A DNA stretch of 64,000 nt from JBBRHQ01 sp963840235. Its GTDB lineage: Bacteria > Actinomycetota > Thermoleophilia > Solirubrobacterales > 70-9. This document shows positions 48,075-56,337 of this stretch, piece by piece; the stretch's first letter is position 1; every line of letters starts with the position of its first letter. The stretch is from the NCBI GenBank assembly GCA_963840235.1, contig CAWIYC010000002.1:310001-374000 (forward strand). The letters are read 5' to 3'. Made by a program: the position numbers and the translations under genes. The notes beneath the pieces were generated by a model, which did not search any database, had not been told where the DNA came from, and saw nothing but the letters and a program-made list of their open reading frames with translations.

Positions 48075-48420
48075 TCGCGGCCGCGGGGGGGCTGAGCGGG
48101 GGCAGGCGACAATCGAGGTGGTCGCGGCCCTGCCGGCGTTGCTCCTTGCGGGCCTGATCTCGCTTCAGCTGCTGGCCGCCGGCTACTCGCTCACCCTTGC
48201 CGATGGAGCCGCCGAATCGGGGGCGCTCGCGCTGGCGGCAGGACGCTCCGCGGCGGTCGCCGCGCGCGAAGCCCTGCCGGGTTGGGCGCATGACCGCGTT
48301 CGCGTCTCGGTCTTGGGCGGAGAGGTGATCGTCAGGCTGGAGCCCCCCTCGCCCTTCTCCGGGTTGGCGAACCGCCTCACGGTCACCTCGAGCGCCCGCG
48401 TCAGGCCGCCGCGAGGATGA
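48067..48420 (+). CDS. TadE-like pilus-assembly protein 2
   Basis: This 117-residue protein has the same design as its neighbour: basic leader, then GQATIEVVAALPALLLAGLISLQLL with the conserved Glu. The external part ends in SSARVRPPRG. The two look like tandem duplicates, with similar length and matching Ala-rich segments after the helix. It overlaps both flanking genes, so translation is coupled. Confidence 0.72.
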   Translation: MADRGRGGAERGQATIEVVAALPALLLAGLISLQLLAAGYSLTLADGAAESGALALAAGRSAAVAAREALPGWAHDRVRVSVLGGEVIVRLEPPSPFSGLANRLTVTSSARVRPPRG

Positions 48421-49022
48421 GCAGCCAACTGATCGTTTCGACCTGGCTGGGCGATGCGGCCGGCTCGCTCGAGGCGGCCGCGGCGCTGACCGTGGTTGCG
48501 GCGCAGGCAGGCGGCCCCGGTGAATCAGCAGCATTGCTGATCGAGCTCGGCGATGGCGGGCCGTGCAAGCCCACGATTCTCGCCTCGGCGCCCGCCCGCG
48601 GGATCGAGAAGGAGTTGTCGGGTGCGGGCGCCGCCGCCAGGGGCCGGATCTGCCATCTGCGCCTTCAGCCCGACCGGGAGGGGCTTGAGGGAGCCGCAAC
48701 CGCGATCGCCGCTCTGTCCGACCGGCCGCTCTGCCTCCTTCATGCCCCGCCCTACCTCTTGCGGCGCCTGCTCGAGTGCCCGGCCCTGGCCCCCCGGGGG
48801 GCGGTGCTGAGGGCCAACCTGGCGACCGACCGCTCGCTGGCTGCGCTGACGGTCGGCGACCTCTGCGCCCGCGGGATCAGATCCCGCATCGTCAAGCGGC
48901 GCCTCGGGTGGCTGGCGGGACGGCGGGCCCTGGCCGGCCTGCCGCCCGGGGACAACGCGGAGCGTTTGGCAAGACGCCTTCTCTCCGGCCTGTTAGGACC
49001 CGACGGCTCGATTGCCCCCTGA
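48417..49022 (+). CDS. Hypothetical protein in the TadE-like operon
   Basis: This 201-residue protein is not recognised. It has no signal peptide or clear membrane helix, is rich in Ala/Leu/Arg, and contains an unusual run of small domains such as WLGDAAGSLEAAAALTVVAAQ and LLIELGDGGPCKP. Its ATG overlaps the preceding stop. Actinobacterial Tad clusters often carry a CpaE/TadZ-like cytoplasmic protein near the pilins. The order would suit a degenerate member, but no P-loop is visible. Confidence 0.55.
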   Translation: MSSQLIVSTWLGDAAGSLEAAAALTVVAAQAGGPGESAALLIELGDGGPCKPTILASAPARGIEKELSGAGAAARGRICHLRLQPDREGLEGAATAIAALSDRPLCLLHAPPYLLRRLLECPALAPRGAVLRANLATDRSLAALTVGDLCARGIRSRIVKRRLGWLAGRRALAGLPPGDNAERLARRLLSGLLGPDGSIAP

Positions 49023-49116
49023 TCGCCGCCGATCGCCGCATCGCGACAGCGCCGGGCCTGGGTGTGCCCTGGTCGTGACGGATCAGACTTGGGCCCGTCG
49101 CCCCAGACCTCGACTT

Positions 49117-49144
49117 CGCTGATTTGCGCCTGGAGCGTTTTTTT
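49117..49144 (+). terminator. Weak terminator-like T-run in the intergenic gap
   Basis: A run of seven T residues (49138-49144) follows a short imperfect stem (CGCT/AGCG). It lies about 40 bases before the next ATG, so it may also be part of a promoter region. Confidence 0.2.
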
Positions 49145-49185
49145 CTGCGCGCCACCTGCGCGGCCGAGGTCGTGAGTCTGGCGGC

Positions 49186-50538
49186 ATGCGCGAGGACGAC
49201 CGCACCACCGGATTGGCGCCGTCGGCATGCCGCGGTCAAGCACTGCCGCTGGCGATCGGCGGGATTGCGGTGCTGCTGGTCGTAACGATGGCGCTGGTCG
49301 CGATCGCAGGTGCACTGACCGGGAAGGCGCGGGTCCAGCGGGCCGCCGACCTCTCGGCGCTCTCGGCGGTGCGCTCGATGAGGGACGACCTGCCCCGCCT
49401 GCTCTCGCCGAGGATGTTGCCCGGAGGGATCCCCAATCCCATCCACCTCGAGAAGAGCCGTTACCTGGCCAGGGCCCGTGCCGCAGGCCGAAGCGCCGGT
49501 CTCGCCAACGGCGTCCGCCGGATGCGGCTCTCGTTCCCGGATCGGATCTCGTTTGTGCCCCTTCGAGCCAGGGCGGTGGTCCTGGCGGAGGTCGAGGCGG
49601 GGGGCAGGCGGACCCGGATCGAGGCCTCCGCGGTTGCGGCGGCGATGGCGCCGGCCGCGGCGGCGGGTCGGGCTCCGACGACGGCCAGCGGCGGCGGTTA
49701 CAGCGGGCCCCTGGTCTATCGCCAGGGCGAGGGGATGCGCCCAGATGTCGCCGACGCGTTCGACCGTATGGCAGCGACGGCAAGGCGCTCCGGGCTCGCC
49801 CTCGTGGTCAGCTCGGGCTTCCGCTCCGATGCCGAGCAGGCGGCGCTGTTCGCGGCCCACCCCGACCCGCAGTGGGTCGCCCCGCCGGGACGCTCGCTAC
49901 ACCGCTGCGCCACCGAGCTCGACCTCGGGCCGTCTTCCGCATACGGCTGGCTGGCCGCGAACGCCCACCGTTTCGGTTTCAGCAAGCGTTACTCCTGGGA
50001 GCCCTGGCACTACGGCTACGACGCCGGACCGCCGCCCTGCTCTGTTGCGGGCAACTCGGTCCTCGGCTCAGGGGGCGACGGCGCCACCGCCGCCGGAGGA
50101 GGTCTGCCGTCGTTCGTTCCCGCCCGCTTCCGGGCATCCCTGCTGCGGGCGGCGACGCGATGGAACGTCTCCGCGGCGTTGCTGGCGGCGCAACTGATGG
50201 CCGAGTCCAACTTCAACCCCTTTGCCCAATCCAGTGCCGGGGCCCAGGGGATCGCGCAATTCATCCCCTCGACCGCCGCCGCCTACGGCCTTCGCGACCC
50301 CTTCGACCCCGGGGCCGCGATCGAGGCTCAGGCGCACCTGATGTCGGACCTGCTGCGCCGGTTCGGCTCGCCCTCGCTCGCCCTCGCCGCCTACAACGCC
50401 GGCCCCGCCGCCGTCGCCGCCTGCGGCTGCGTGCCCGCCATCCCGGAGACCAGGGCATACGTTTCGCGCATCCTCGGTCTGCTCGACGGTGCCGGCGCCC
50501 TGCTCGCGCCGCCGTTCGAGGTGAAGCTGATCGATTGA
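49186..50538 (+). CDS. TadG-like / VanY D,D-carboxypeptidase / lytic transglycosylase fusion
   Basis: This 450-residue protein joins three modules. Residues 1-70 contain a Tad-type membrane anchor, GQALPLAIGGIAVLLVVTM, followed by RVQRAADLSALSAVRS, as in TadG-like proteins. Residues about 175-280 form a VanY/LAS peptidase with SGFRSDAEQ (about 210), HRCATELDLG (about 239) and WEPWHYGY (about 271), giving the zinc ligands and catalytic Glu. Residues about 315-440 form an SLT-type lytic transglycosylase with AESNFNPFAQS and the catalytic Glu. It probably opens peptidoglycan for pilus or secretion-system assembly. The frame is continuous, with no sign of frameshift. Confidence 0.85.
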   Translation: MREDDRTTGLAPSACRGQALPLAIGGIAVLLVVTMALVAIAGALTGKARVQRAADLSALSAVRSMRDDLPRLLSPRMLPGGIPNPIHLEKSRYLARARAAGRSAGLANGVRRMRLSFPDRISFVPLRARAVVLAEVEAGGRRTRIEASAVAAAMAPAAAAGRAPTTASGGGYSGPLVYRQGEGMRPDVADAFDRMAATARRSGLALVVSSGFRSDAEQAALFAAHPDPQWVAPPGRSLHRCATELDLGPSSAYGWLAANAHRFGFSKRYSWEPWHYGYDAGPPPCSVAGNSVLGSGGDGATAAGGGLPSFVPARFRASLLRAATRWNVSAALLAAQLMAESNFNPFAQSSAGAQGIAQFIPSTAAAYGLRDPFDPGAAIEAQAHLMSDLLRRFGSPSLALAAYNAGPAAVAACGCVPAIPETRAYVSRILGLLDGAGALLAPPFEVKLID

Positions 50539-50588
50539 GGCGCCTGCGATCCCGCCCGGGCAGCAACCGATCGAGTAGGGTGCCGCCC

Positions 50589-51059
50589 GTGCCGGCACTG
50601 GTTGAGGTCGAGGGAATCGACGGGCTGAAGGACCTGATCGGAAAGGAGATCGGGCCGAGCGAGTGGCGCACGATCACCCAGGAGGACATCAATCTCTTCG
50701 CCGAGCTGTCGGGTGACGACCAGTGGATCCACGTCGACGTCGAGCGGGCGGAGAAGGAGAGCCCCTTTGGCACCACGGTCGCCCACGGCAATCTGACCCT
50801 GTCGCTGATCGACGGCTTCCGCAAGGATGTGATCGCCTCCAGCGGCTTCGTACTCGGCGTCAACTACGGCTGGAACAAGGTGCGCTTTCCGGCCCCCGTG
50901 CCCGCCGGCAGCAGGGTTCGCGCTCGCGCCGAGGTGGTCTCGGTCGAGGACGTCGGCGGCGGCTGGTGGCAGATCGTCAACCGCTTCACCCTCGAGGTCG
51001 AGGGAAACGAAAAACCCTGCTGCGTTGCCGACAGCGTCGGCCGGGCCTTACCCGGTTAG
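50589..51059 (+). CDS. MaoC-like hotdog dehydratase
   Basis: This 156-residue hotdog-fold enzyme belongs to the (R)-specific enoyl-CoA hydratase/MaoC family. ITQEDINLFAELSGDDQWIHVDVERA near residue 30 contains the catalytic Asp/His pair, and FGTTVAHGNLTLSLI follows. The GTG at 50589 is 7 bases after TAGGGT, pointing to leaderless translation. Another enoyl-CoA hydratase lies 0.7 kb away on the opposite strand, suggesting acyl-CoA metabolism. Confidence 0.9.
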   Translation: MPALVEVEGIDGLKDLIGKEIGPSEWRTITQEDINLFAELSGDDQWIHVDVERAEKESPFGTTVAHGNLTLSLIDGFRKDVIASSGFVLGVNYGWNKVRFPAPVPAGSRVRARAEVVSVEDVGGGWWQIVNRFTLEVEGNEKPCCVADSVGRALPG

Positions 51060-51090
51060 CCCCCACCTCCCGGCGCCTGAACGTCGCCAC

Positions 51091-51160
51091 CCGGCAACTG
51101 AAGCCAACCCGGCAACTGAAGCCATTTCTGTCCACCCCTCGGGGGAAAATGGCTTCAGTT
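51091..51160. terminator. Bidirectional hairpin with a duplicated left arm
   Basis: AACTGAAGCCATTT (51114-51127) and AAATGGCTTCAGTT (51147-51160) form a perfect 14-bp inverted repeat with a 19-base loop between two convergent genes. The left arm sequence CCGGCAACTGAAGCCA also occurs at 51091, giving a 16-bp direct repeat with 18-bp period. Two alternative stems are therefore possible. The element probably terminates both genes. Confidence 0.6.
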
Positions 51161-51227
51161 CATTCTCCGCGCCGACAGCCGCCGCGGCCGTGGGCTCCGG
51201 GCCGGCCGCGACCTGGACGGAGCGCGG

Positions 51228-51656
51228 TCAGTTGACGGTGAGGGTGCCCTCCATGCCGGCGTCGCGGTGGCCCGGGACGGTGCAGAAGAACGTGTACTCG
51301 CCCGCCTTCATGTCGGCAATGGTCAGGTCCACCTTGCCCTGGGAAACGAGGTCGGAGGTCCCCAGGACCTTGCCGGCGGAGTCCTCCACCGCGACGTCGT
51401 GCTGGATCGACGCCGGGTTGTCGAAGTCGATCGAGACCGTGCCCGCCTTCGCCGTCAGCGTCTTCTGGTCGAAGGAGAGCTGGTTGTCGGCGTTCGCGGT
51501 CAGCTTCACCACCGATCCCTTCGAGGTCGTCACGGTGGTGCCAGCGCCCGAGCCACCGGAGGCCGAAGTGTCGGTCGACCCGCTGTCGCTGCTACCGCAA
51601 GCGACGAGGGCGATCGAGGCGGCTGCGAGGGCGATCACGGCAGTTGCCTTCTTCAT
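51228..51656 (-). CDS. Cupredoxin-like (type 1 copper) lipoprotein
   Basis: This 142-residue exported protein has a lipoprotein signal (ALVAC), a low-complexity Ser/Gly linker and a plastocyanin-type domain. Copper ligands are visible: a His in SIQHDVAVED near residue 90, and Cys/His/Met in YTFFCTVPGHRDAGMEG near 122-136. It probably carries electrons outside the membrane or holds copper. No oxidase partner is present in the window. Confidence 0.87.
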   Translation of the reverse strand: MKKATAVIALAAASIALVACGSSDSGSTDTSASGGSGAGTTVTTSKGSVVKLTANADNQLSFDQKTLTAKAGTVSIDFDNPASIQHDVAVEDSAGKVLGTSDLVSQGKVDLTIADMKAGEYTFFCTVPGHRDAGMEGTLTVN

Positions 51657-51719
51657 GCACGTTCCTTTCGTGGGTTCTAACGAGACTCTAGTCGGATACC
51701 GGCACGGCGCAAGGGAGGT

Positions 51720-52544
51720 TCATCGGCCGTTGAACTCGGGCTCCTCGCCGGCGAAGAACGCCTGCACGCCGGCGCGCAGGTCCTCGGTGGCCATGCTGTC
51801 GGCGATCCCGTGGCGCTCCACCTGGAGGTGGTCGGTGAGGCTGTTCTCGATGCTCTGGCCGCAGAGCAGCTTGGCCATCCGCACGTAGTGGGGCGCCTTC
51901 GCCGCCCACTTCTCCGCCACCTCGCGCGCCCGGCCCATCAACTCCTCGGCGGGGACGATCTCGGAGACGATCCTCTCCGCCAACGCGTCGGCCGGAGTCA
52001 TGTTGGGGTCCTCGAGCATGATCTCCAGCGCCCGGCTCGGGCCGACGACCCTGGGCAGGAAGTAGGTCATACCGCCGTCCGGGGAGGCGCCGATGCGCCC
52101 GTAGGCGCAGGCGAAAAAGGCGCTCTCGGAGGCGATCCTGGTGTCACAGGCGAGGGCCAGCGAGAAGCCGGCCCCGGCGGCGGGGCCGTTGATGGCCGCG
52201 ATTACCGGGAAGGGGATGCGGCGCAGGTCGATGATCGCCTGATGCAGGACCTCGGCGCCGCGGCGGACGTCGGAGGGGAGGTCGAAATCCTCCGACTCGA
52301 CTCCCTTGCGGAACCAGCCGACGTCGCCGCCCGAGCAGAAGGCCCTGCCGGCGCCGGTCAGGATCAGCGCCCTCAGCGGAGCCCTATCCGCGAGCCAGGC
52401 GAAGGCGACGGTGAACTCGCCGATCATCTGCGGGCTCATCGCGTTGAAGACGTCGGGGCGGTCGAGGGTGAGGGTGCCGATCTCGCCGTCTATCTCGAGC
52501 CGCATCGTCTCGAGGTCGGGCGGGCTCAGGGTCTGGGTCGTCAT
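51720..52544 (-). CDS. Enoyl-CoA hydratase/isomerase family protein
   Basis: This 274-residue crotonase-fold protein shows GRAFCSGGDVGWF near residue 66 and AAINGPAAGAGFSLALACDTRIAS near 113, the oxyanion-hole segments. YGRIGASPDGGMTYFLPRVVG near 143 resembles 2-(1,2-epoxy-1,2-dihydrophenyl)acetyl-CoA isomerase-type proteins such as PaaG. The ATG at 52544 is used; a start 90 bases upstream would overlap the uvrC start region. It is divergent from uvrC. Confidence 0.88.
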   Translation of the reverse strand: MTTQTLSPPDLETMRLEIDGEIGTLTLDRPDVFNAMSPQMIGEFTVAFAWLADRAPLRALILTGAGRAFCSGGDVGWFRKGVESEDFDLPSDVRRGAEVLHQAIIDLRRIPFPVIAAINGPAAGAGFSLALACDTRIASESAFFACAYGRIGASPDGGMTYFLPRVVGPSRALEIMLEDPNMTPADALAERIVSEIVPAEELMGRAREVAEKWAAKAPHYVRMAKLLCGQSIENSLTDHLQVERHGIADSMATEDLRAGVQAFFAGEEPEFNGR

Positions 52545-52620
52545 CTGCTCTCCGTTTATCGCTTGCCGTCCGGCCGGCCGCCGGTTTGGCCGTTCGGCGA
52601 GGAGCCTACCCTTTGACCTG

Positions 52621-54489
52621 ATGGCCGAAGGCAACGGAAAGGCGTCGAGGGCGGAACGGGTCGCCGAGCAACGGCGAGGGCTGCCCGATTCGCCCGGCGT
52701 CTACATCTTCCACGGCTCGCGGGGCGAGGTGCTCTACGTCGGCAAGGCGCGCTCGATCCGCAAGCGGGTCGCCTCGCATTTCTCCGGCGGCGAGACCGAG
52801 ATGACCCGACGGGTGGACAGGATCGAGTTCCTGGTCACCGCCAACGAGGCCGAAGCGCTGCTGGCCGAGCAGAGCTTCATCAAGCGCCACCGGCCCCGTT
52901 TCAACATCCGCCTGCGGGACGACAAGTCCTACCCCTACGTCGGGGTCAGCCTCGATCAGGACTTCCCGCGCGTCTACTTCACCCGCGAGAGGCACCGCCC
53001 GGGCCGTGCCTACTTCGGACCCTTCTCGAGCGCCAAGCGCGTCCGAGAGACCCTCGACCTGCTCGGCAAGCTGTTCCAGTACCGCACCTGCGACGGTCCC
53101 GAGCCTGGGCGGCGCTCAGGCAACCCCTGCCTCGACTACTTCATCAAGCGCTGCGGGGCACCCTGCGTCGGCTACGTCGACCGCGAGGAGTACCGCCGCA
53201 ACATCGAGGCGATCATCGACTTCCTCTCCGGCCGCTACCGACAGGTCGAGGCCGAGGAGGAGCGCAAGATGGAGGGGGCTGCCGCCGCCCACCGCTTCGA
53301 GCGCGCGGCGATACATCGCGACCGCCTCAAGGCGATCCGCTCGCTGTTCGAGCGCCAGCGAGTCGCCGGCGGCTCTGTCGGGACGGCGGACCTGATCGGT
53401 GTCGCGGCCGAGGGCACCGACGCCAATGCCCAGGTCTTCCAGGTCCGCGACGGCATCCTCGCCGAGCGCCAGAGCTTCTATCTCGACAACCGCGGAGAGC
53501 GCGACCTCCCCGAGGTGGCCGAGGAGTTCATCGGCCAGTACTACGCCGCCTCGCCGGCGATGCCGCGGACGATAATCGTCGGCCCCTACCTGCGCGAGCG
53601 GGCGGGGCTTCTCTCGGAGGCGCTGAGCGAGCGCCGCGGATCGCCGGTCGAGGTGAGGGCAGCCGAGCGGGGCGATAAGCGGCGCCTGCGGGAGCTGGCC
53701 GAGCGCAACGCTCGCCTCGCCCTCGACCAGGACCGGCTCCGCCGCGAGCACCGTCGCCAGCGCCGGGTCGAGTCGCTCTCGGCGCTGGCGGAGACGCTGG
53801 GGATGGAGGAGCTGCCGGTGCGGATCGAGGGCTTCGACATCTCCAACCTCGGCGCCGAGCACACCGTCGCCTCGATGGTCGTGTTCGAGGGCGGGGCGAC
53901 GAAGAAGGCTCACTACCGGCGCTTCCGGATACGCGGAGCAGCTGCCGATGACTTTGCGGCGATGGAGGAGGTCCTCGGCCGGCGCATGAACCGCTACCTG
54001 GAGCAGGCGGATCTCTCGCCCCACGATGCCGAGCGCGATGAGAGCTTCGCCTCGCTGCCGTCGCTGGTGATGATCGATGGCGGTAAGGGTCAGCTGGCGG
54101 CGGGGATGCGGGCCCTGCGCCCGTTCACCGAGCGGGGTGTGACGGTGATCAGCCTGGCCAAGCGGCTGGAGGAGGTCTACGTCCCGGGCCGCCCCGCCCC
54201 GATCGACCTCGCCGCCGACTCGGAGGCATCGAAGCTGCTGCAGCGGGTGCGCGACGAGGCGCACCGGTTCGCGGTCGAGCACCATCGCGGCCGCCGCGAC
54301 CGGGCGATGACCGGCTCGGTCCTCGACGGACTCAAGGGCATCGGGCCGATCCGCAAGCGGGCTCTGCTTCAGCACTTCGGCTCGCCGGAGCGATTCCTCG
54401 CCGCCAGCCGCGAGGAGCTGGAGGCGGTGCCCGGCGTCCCCGGCAAGGTCGCCCGCGAGATCCACGAGCAGCTGAACAGGACGGGATGA
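52621..54489 (+). CDS. uvrC: Excinuclease ABC subunit C
   Basis: UvrC makes both incisions in nucleotide excision repair. The 622-residue protein has an N-terminal GIY-YIG nuclease (PGVYIFHGSRGEVLYVGKA near residue 24), a cysteine cluster (CLDYFIKRCGAPC), a UVR motif (AHRFERAAIHRDRLKAI) and the C-terminal RNase H-like nuclease with FDISNLGAEHTVASMVVF and MIDGGKGQL. Helix-hairpin-helix repeats close it (LDGLKGIGPIRKRALL). TACCCT lies 8 bases before the ATG. The stop overlaps rapZ by 4 bases. Confidence 0.97.
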   Translation: MAEGNGKASRAERVAEQRRGLPDSPGVYIFHGSRGEVLYVGKARSIRKRVASHFSGGETEMTRRVDRIEFLVTANEAEALLAEQSFIKRHRPRFNIRLRDDKSYPYVGVSLDQDFPRVYFTRERHRPGRAYFGPFSSAKRVRETLDLLGKLFQYRTCDGPEPGRRSGNPCLDYFIKRCGAPCVGYVDREEYRRNIEAIIDFLSGRYRQVEAEEERKMEGAAAAHRFERAAIHRDRLKAIRSLFERQRVAGGSVGTADLIGVAAEGTDANAQVFQVRDGILAERQSFYLDNRGERDLPEVAEEFIGQYYAASPAMPRTIIVGPYLRERAGLLSEALSERRGSPVEVRAAERGDKRRLRELAERNARLALDQDRLRREHRRQRRVESLSALAETLGMEELPVRIEGFDISNLGAEHTVASMVVFEGGATKKAHYRRFRIRGAAADDFAAMEEVLGRRMNRYLEQADLSPHDAERDESFASLPSLVMIDGGKGQLAAGMRALRPFTERGVTVISLAKRLEEVYVPGRPAPIDLAADSEASKLLQRVRDEAHRFAVEHHRGRRDRAMTGSVLDGLKGIGPIRKRALLQHFGSPERFLAASREELEAVPGVPGKVAREIHEQLNRTG

Positions 54490-55373
54490 CGGCGACGGAA
54501 TCAAACGCGGTGACGATGGTCGTCATCACCGGACACTCGGGGGCCGGCAAGTCGGAGGCGATCGCCGCCTTCGAGGACGGGGGCTATTTCTGCGTCGACA
54601 ATCTGCCGCCGCGGATGATCGGCGCGCTCGGCGAGCTCTTCCGGCACTCGGGCAGCGGCGTAGAGCGCGCGGCGGTGGTCTCCGACGTTCGCGGGGGCGA
54701 GTACTTCGAGGAGCTGATCCAGGTCCTCCGCGACCTCGAGAGCGACGGCCTGCCGCCGATGGTGCTGTTCCTCGAGGCGAACGAGGAGACGCTGGTGGAC
54801 CGCTACAAGGAGACCCGCCGGCGCCACCCATTGGCGCCTGAAGGGCGGATAGTCGAGGGGATCCGGGCCGAGCGCGAGATGCTTGCACCCCTGCGCGAGA
54901 GGGCCGACGTGGTCATGGACACCAGCGACCTCAGCGGGGGCGAGCTTCGGCGCCGCATCGCCGATGAGATGCTCACCGCCGTCCCCGGTGGCAAGCTGGC
55001 GCTGACCCTGCTCACCTTCGGTTTCAAGAACGGGCCGCCGCGCGACGCCGACCTCACCCTTGACGTCCGTTTCCTCCCCAACCCGCACTACGTGGACGAG
55101 CTGCGGCCGCTGACCGGGCACGACGAGGAGGTGCGTCGCTACGTCGAGTCCGGGACTCAGGCGGGAGAGTTCTACGGGCGCCTGCTGCCGCTGCTCGAGT
55201 TCCTCGTCCCGGCCTACGTGGCCGAAGGCAAGAGCCACTTGACAATCGCTGTCGGCTGCACCGGCGGCCGCCACCGCTCGGTCACCGTCGCCGACCGCAT
55301 CCGCCGCGACCTCGCCGGGCGCGACGATGTCATCGTCAAGGTCAAGCACCGCGACGTCGAGCTGGACGCCTGA
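54486..55373 (+). CDS. rapZ: RNase adapter protein RapZ
   Basis: RapZ is a P-loop protein that in E. coli controls glucosamine-6-phosphate synthase mRNA; in Gram-positives (YvcJ) it binds nucleotides and affects competence. The 295-residue protein has Walker A GHSGAGKSEA near residue 17, DNLPPRMIGAL near 40, and the C-terminal CTGGRHRSV motif near 258. In most actinobacteria it is followed by yvcK-whiA, but here an ABC exporter follows, so that cluster is broken at this site. Confidence 0.94.
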   Translation: MTATESNAVTMVVITGHSGAGKSEAIAAFEDGGYFCVDNLPPRMIGALGELFRHSGSGVERAAVVSDVRGGEYFEELIQVLRDLESDGLPPMVLFLEANEETLVDRYKETRRRHPLAPEGRIVEGIRAEREMLAPLRERADVVMDTSDLSGGELRRRIADEMLTAVPGGKLALTLLTFGFKNGPPRDADLTLDVRFLPNPHYVDELRPLTGHDEEVRRYVESGTQAGEFYGRLLPLLEFLVPAYVAEGKSHLTIAVGCTGGRHRSVTVADRIRRDLAGRDDVIVKVKHRDVELDA

Positions 55374-55425
55374 GCGTCGCCCTGCGCCGCTTTCCGGGCG
55401 CTTCTCCCGCCTAACATCCCTGCCG

Positions 55426-56337
55426 ATGCCCGCCCCCGTGATCTCAGTCCGCGACCTGCGCATGTCCTACGGAGAGGTCGAGGCCGTGCGCGGCATAGAC
55501 CTCGAGGTGGAGCGCGGCGAGATCTTCGCCTTCCTCGGGCCGAACGGGGCCGGCAAGACGACCACGGTGGAGATCCTCGAGGGCTACCGCAAGCGCAGTG
55601 GAGGGGCCGTGTCGGTTCTCGGGGAGGACCCGCAGCAGGCCGGCTCCGGGTGGCGCGAGCGAATCGGGATCGTCCTCCAGTCCGACAAGCTTGACCCTTA
55701 CCTGACTGTGCGAGAGTCGCTCGCGCTCTACGCCGGCTATTACCGCAGCCCCCGCTCGGTGGACGAGGTGATCGAGCTGGTCGGCCTTGGGGAGAAGGCG
55801 GGCGAGCGGGCGAGCAGGCTCTCGGGGGGACAGCAGCGGCGCCTGGACGTCGGCATTGCCCTCGTCGGCGACCCCGAGCTGCTCTTCCTCGACGAGCCGA
55901 CCACCGGCTTCGATCCTTCGGCGCGGCGCCAGGCATGGGAGGTGATCGCCGGCCTGCGAGACCTGGGCAAGACTGTCTTCCTCACCACCCACTACATGGA
56001 CGAGGCCCAGCACCTCGCCGACCGCGTGACGATCATCGTTCACGGCGAGATCGTCGCCCGGGGCACACCGGAGGACCTGGGTAACCGCGACGAGGAGCCG
56101 GCGAGAATCAGCTTCCGCCTGCCGGGCGGAGTCGCCGCAGCGGAGATGCCGCTGGAGGTGACATCTGCGTCGAACGGCTCCGGCATGGTGACGCTGAGGA
56201 CGACCACCCCGGTGAGCGCGCTCAACCAGCTCACCGGCTGGGCCCTGGAGCGTGGCATCGACCTCGAGGGCCTCGAGGTCACCAGGCCCAGCCTCGAGGA
56301 CATCTACCTCGAGTTGACCTCGGAGCGGGGCGGATGA
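55426..56337 (+). CDS. ABC exporter ATPase
   Basis: This 303-residue ATPase is of the ABC-2 exporter class (drug, lipid or polysaccharide export). Walker A GPNGAGKTTT lies near residue 39, the signature LSGGQQRRLDVGIALV near 133, and Walker B LLFLDEPTTGFDP near 154. A C-terminal part of about 75 residues is typical of DrrA-like proteins. TAACAT ends 8 bases before the ATG, suggesting its own leaderless promoter. The stop overlaps the start of the permease. Confidence 0.92.
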   Translation: MPAPVISVRDLRMSYGEVEAVRGIDLEVERGEIFAFLGPNGAGKTTTVEILEGYRKRSGGAVSVLGEDPQQAGSGWRERIGIVLQSDKLDPYLTVRESLALYAGYYRSPRSVDEVIELVGLGEKAGERASRLSGGQQRRLDVGIALVGDPELLFLDEPTTGFDPSARRQAWEVIAGLRDLGKTVFLTTHYMDEAQHLADRVTIIVHGEIVARGTPEDLGNRDEEPARISFRLPGGVAAAEMPLEVTSASNGSGMVTLRTTTPVSALNQLTGWALERGIDLEGLEVTRPSLEDIYLELTSERGG

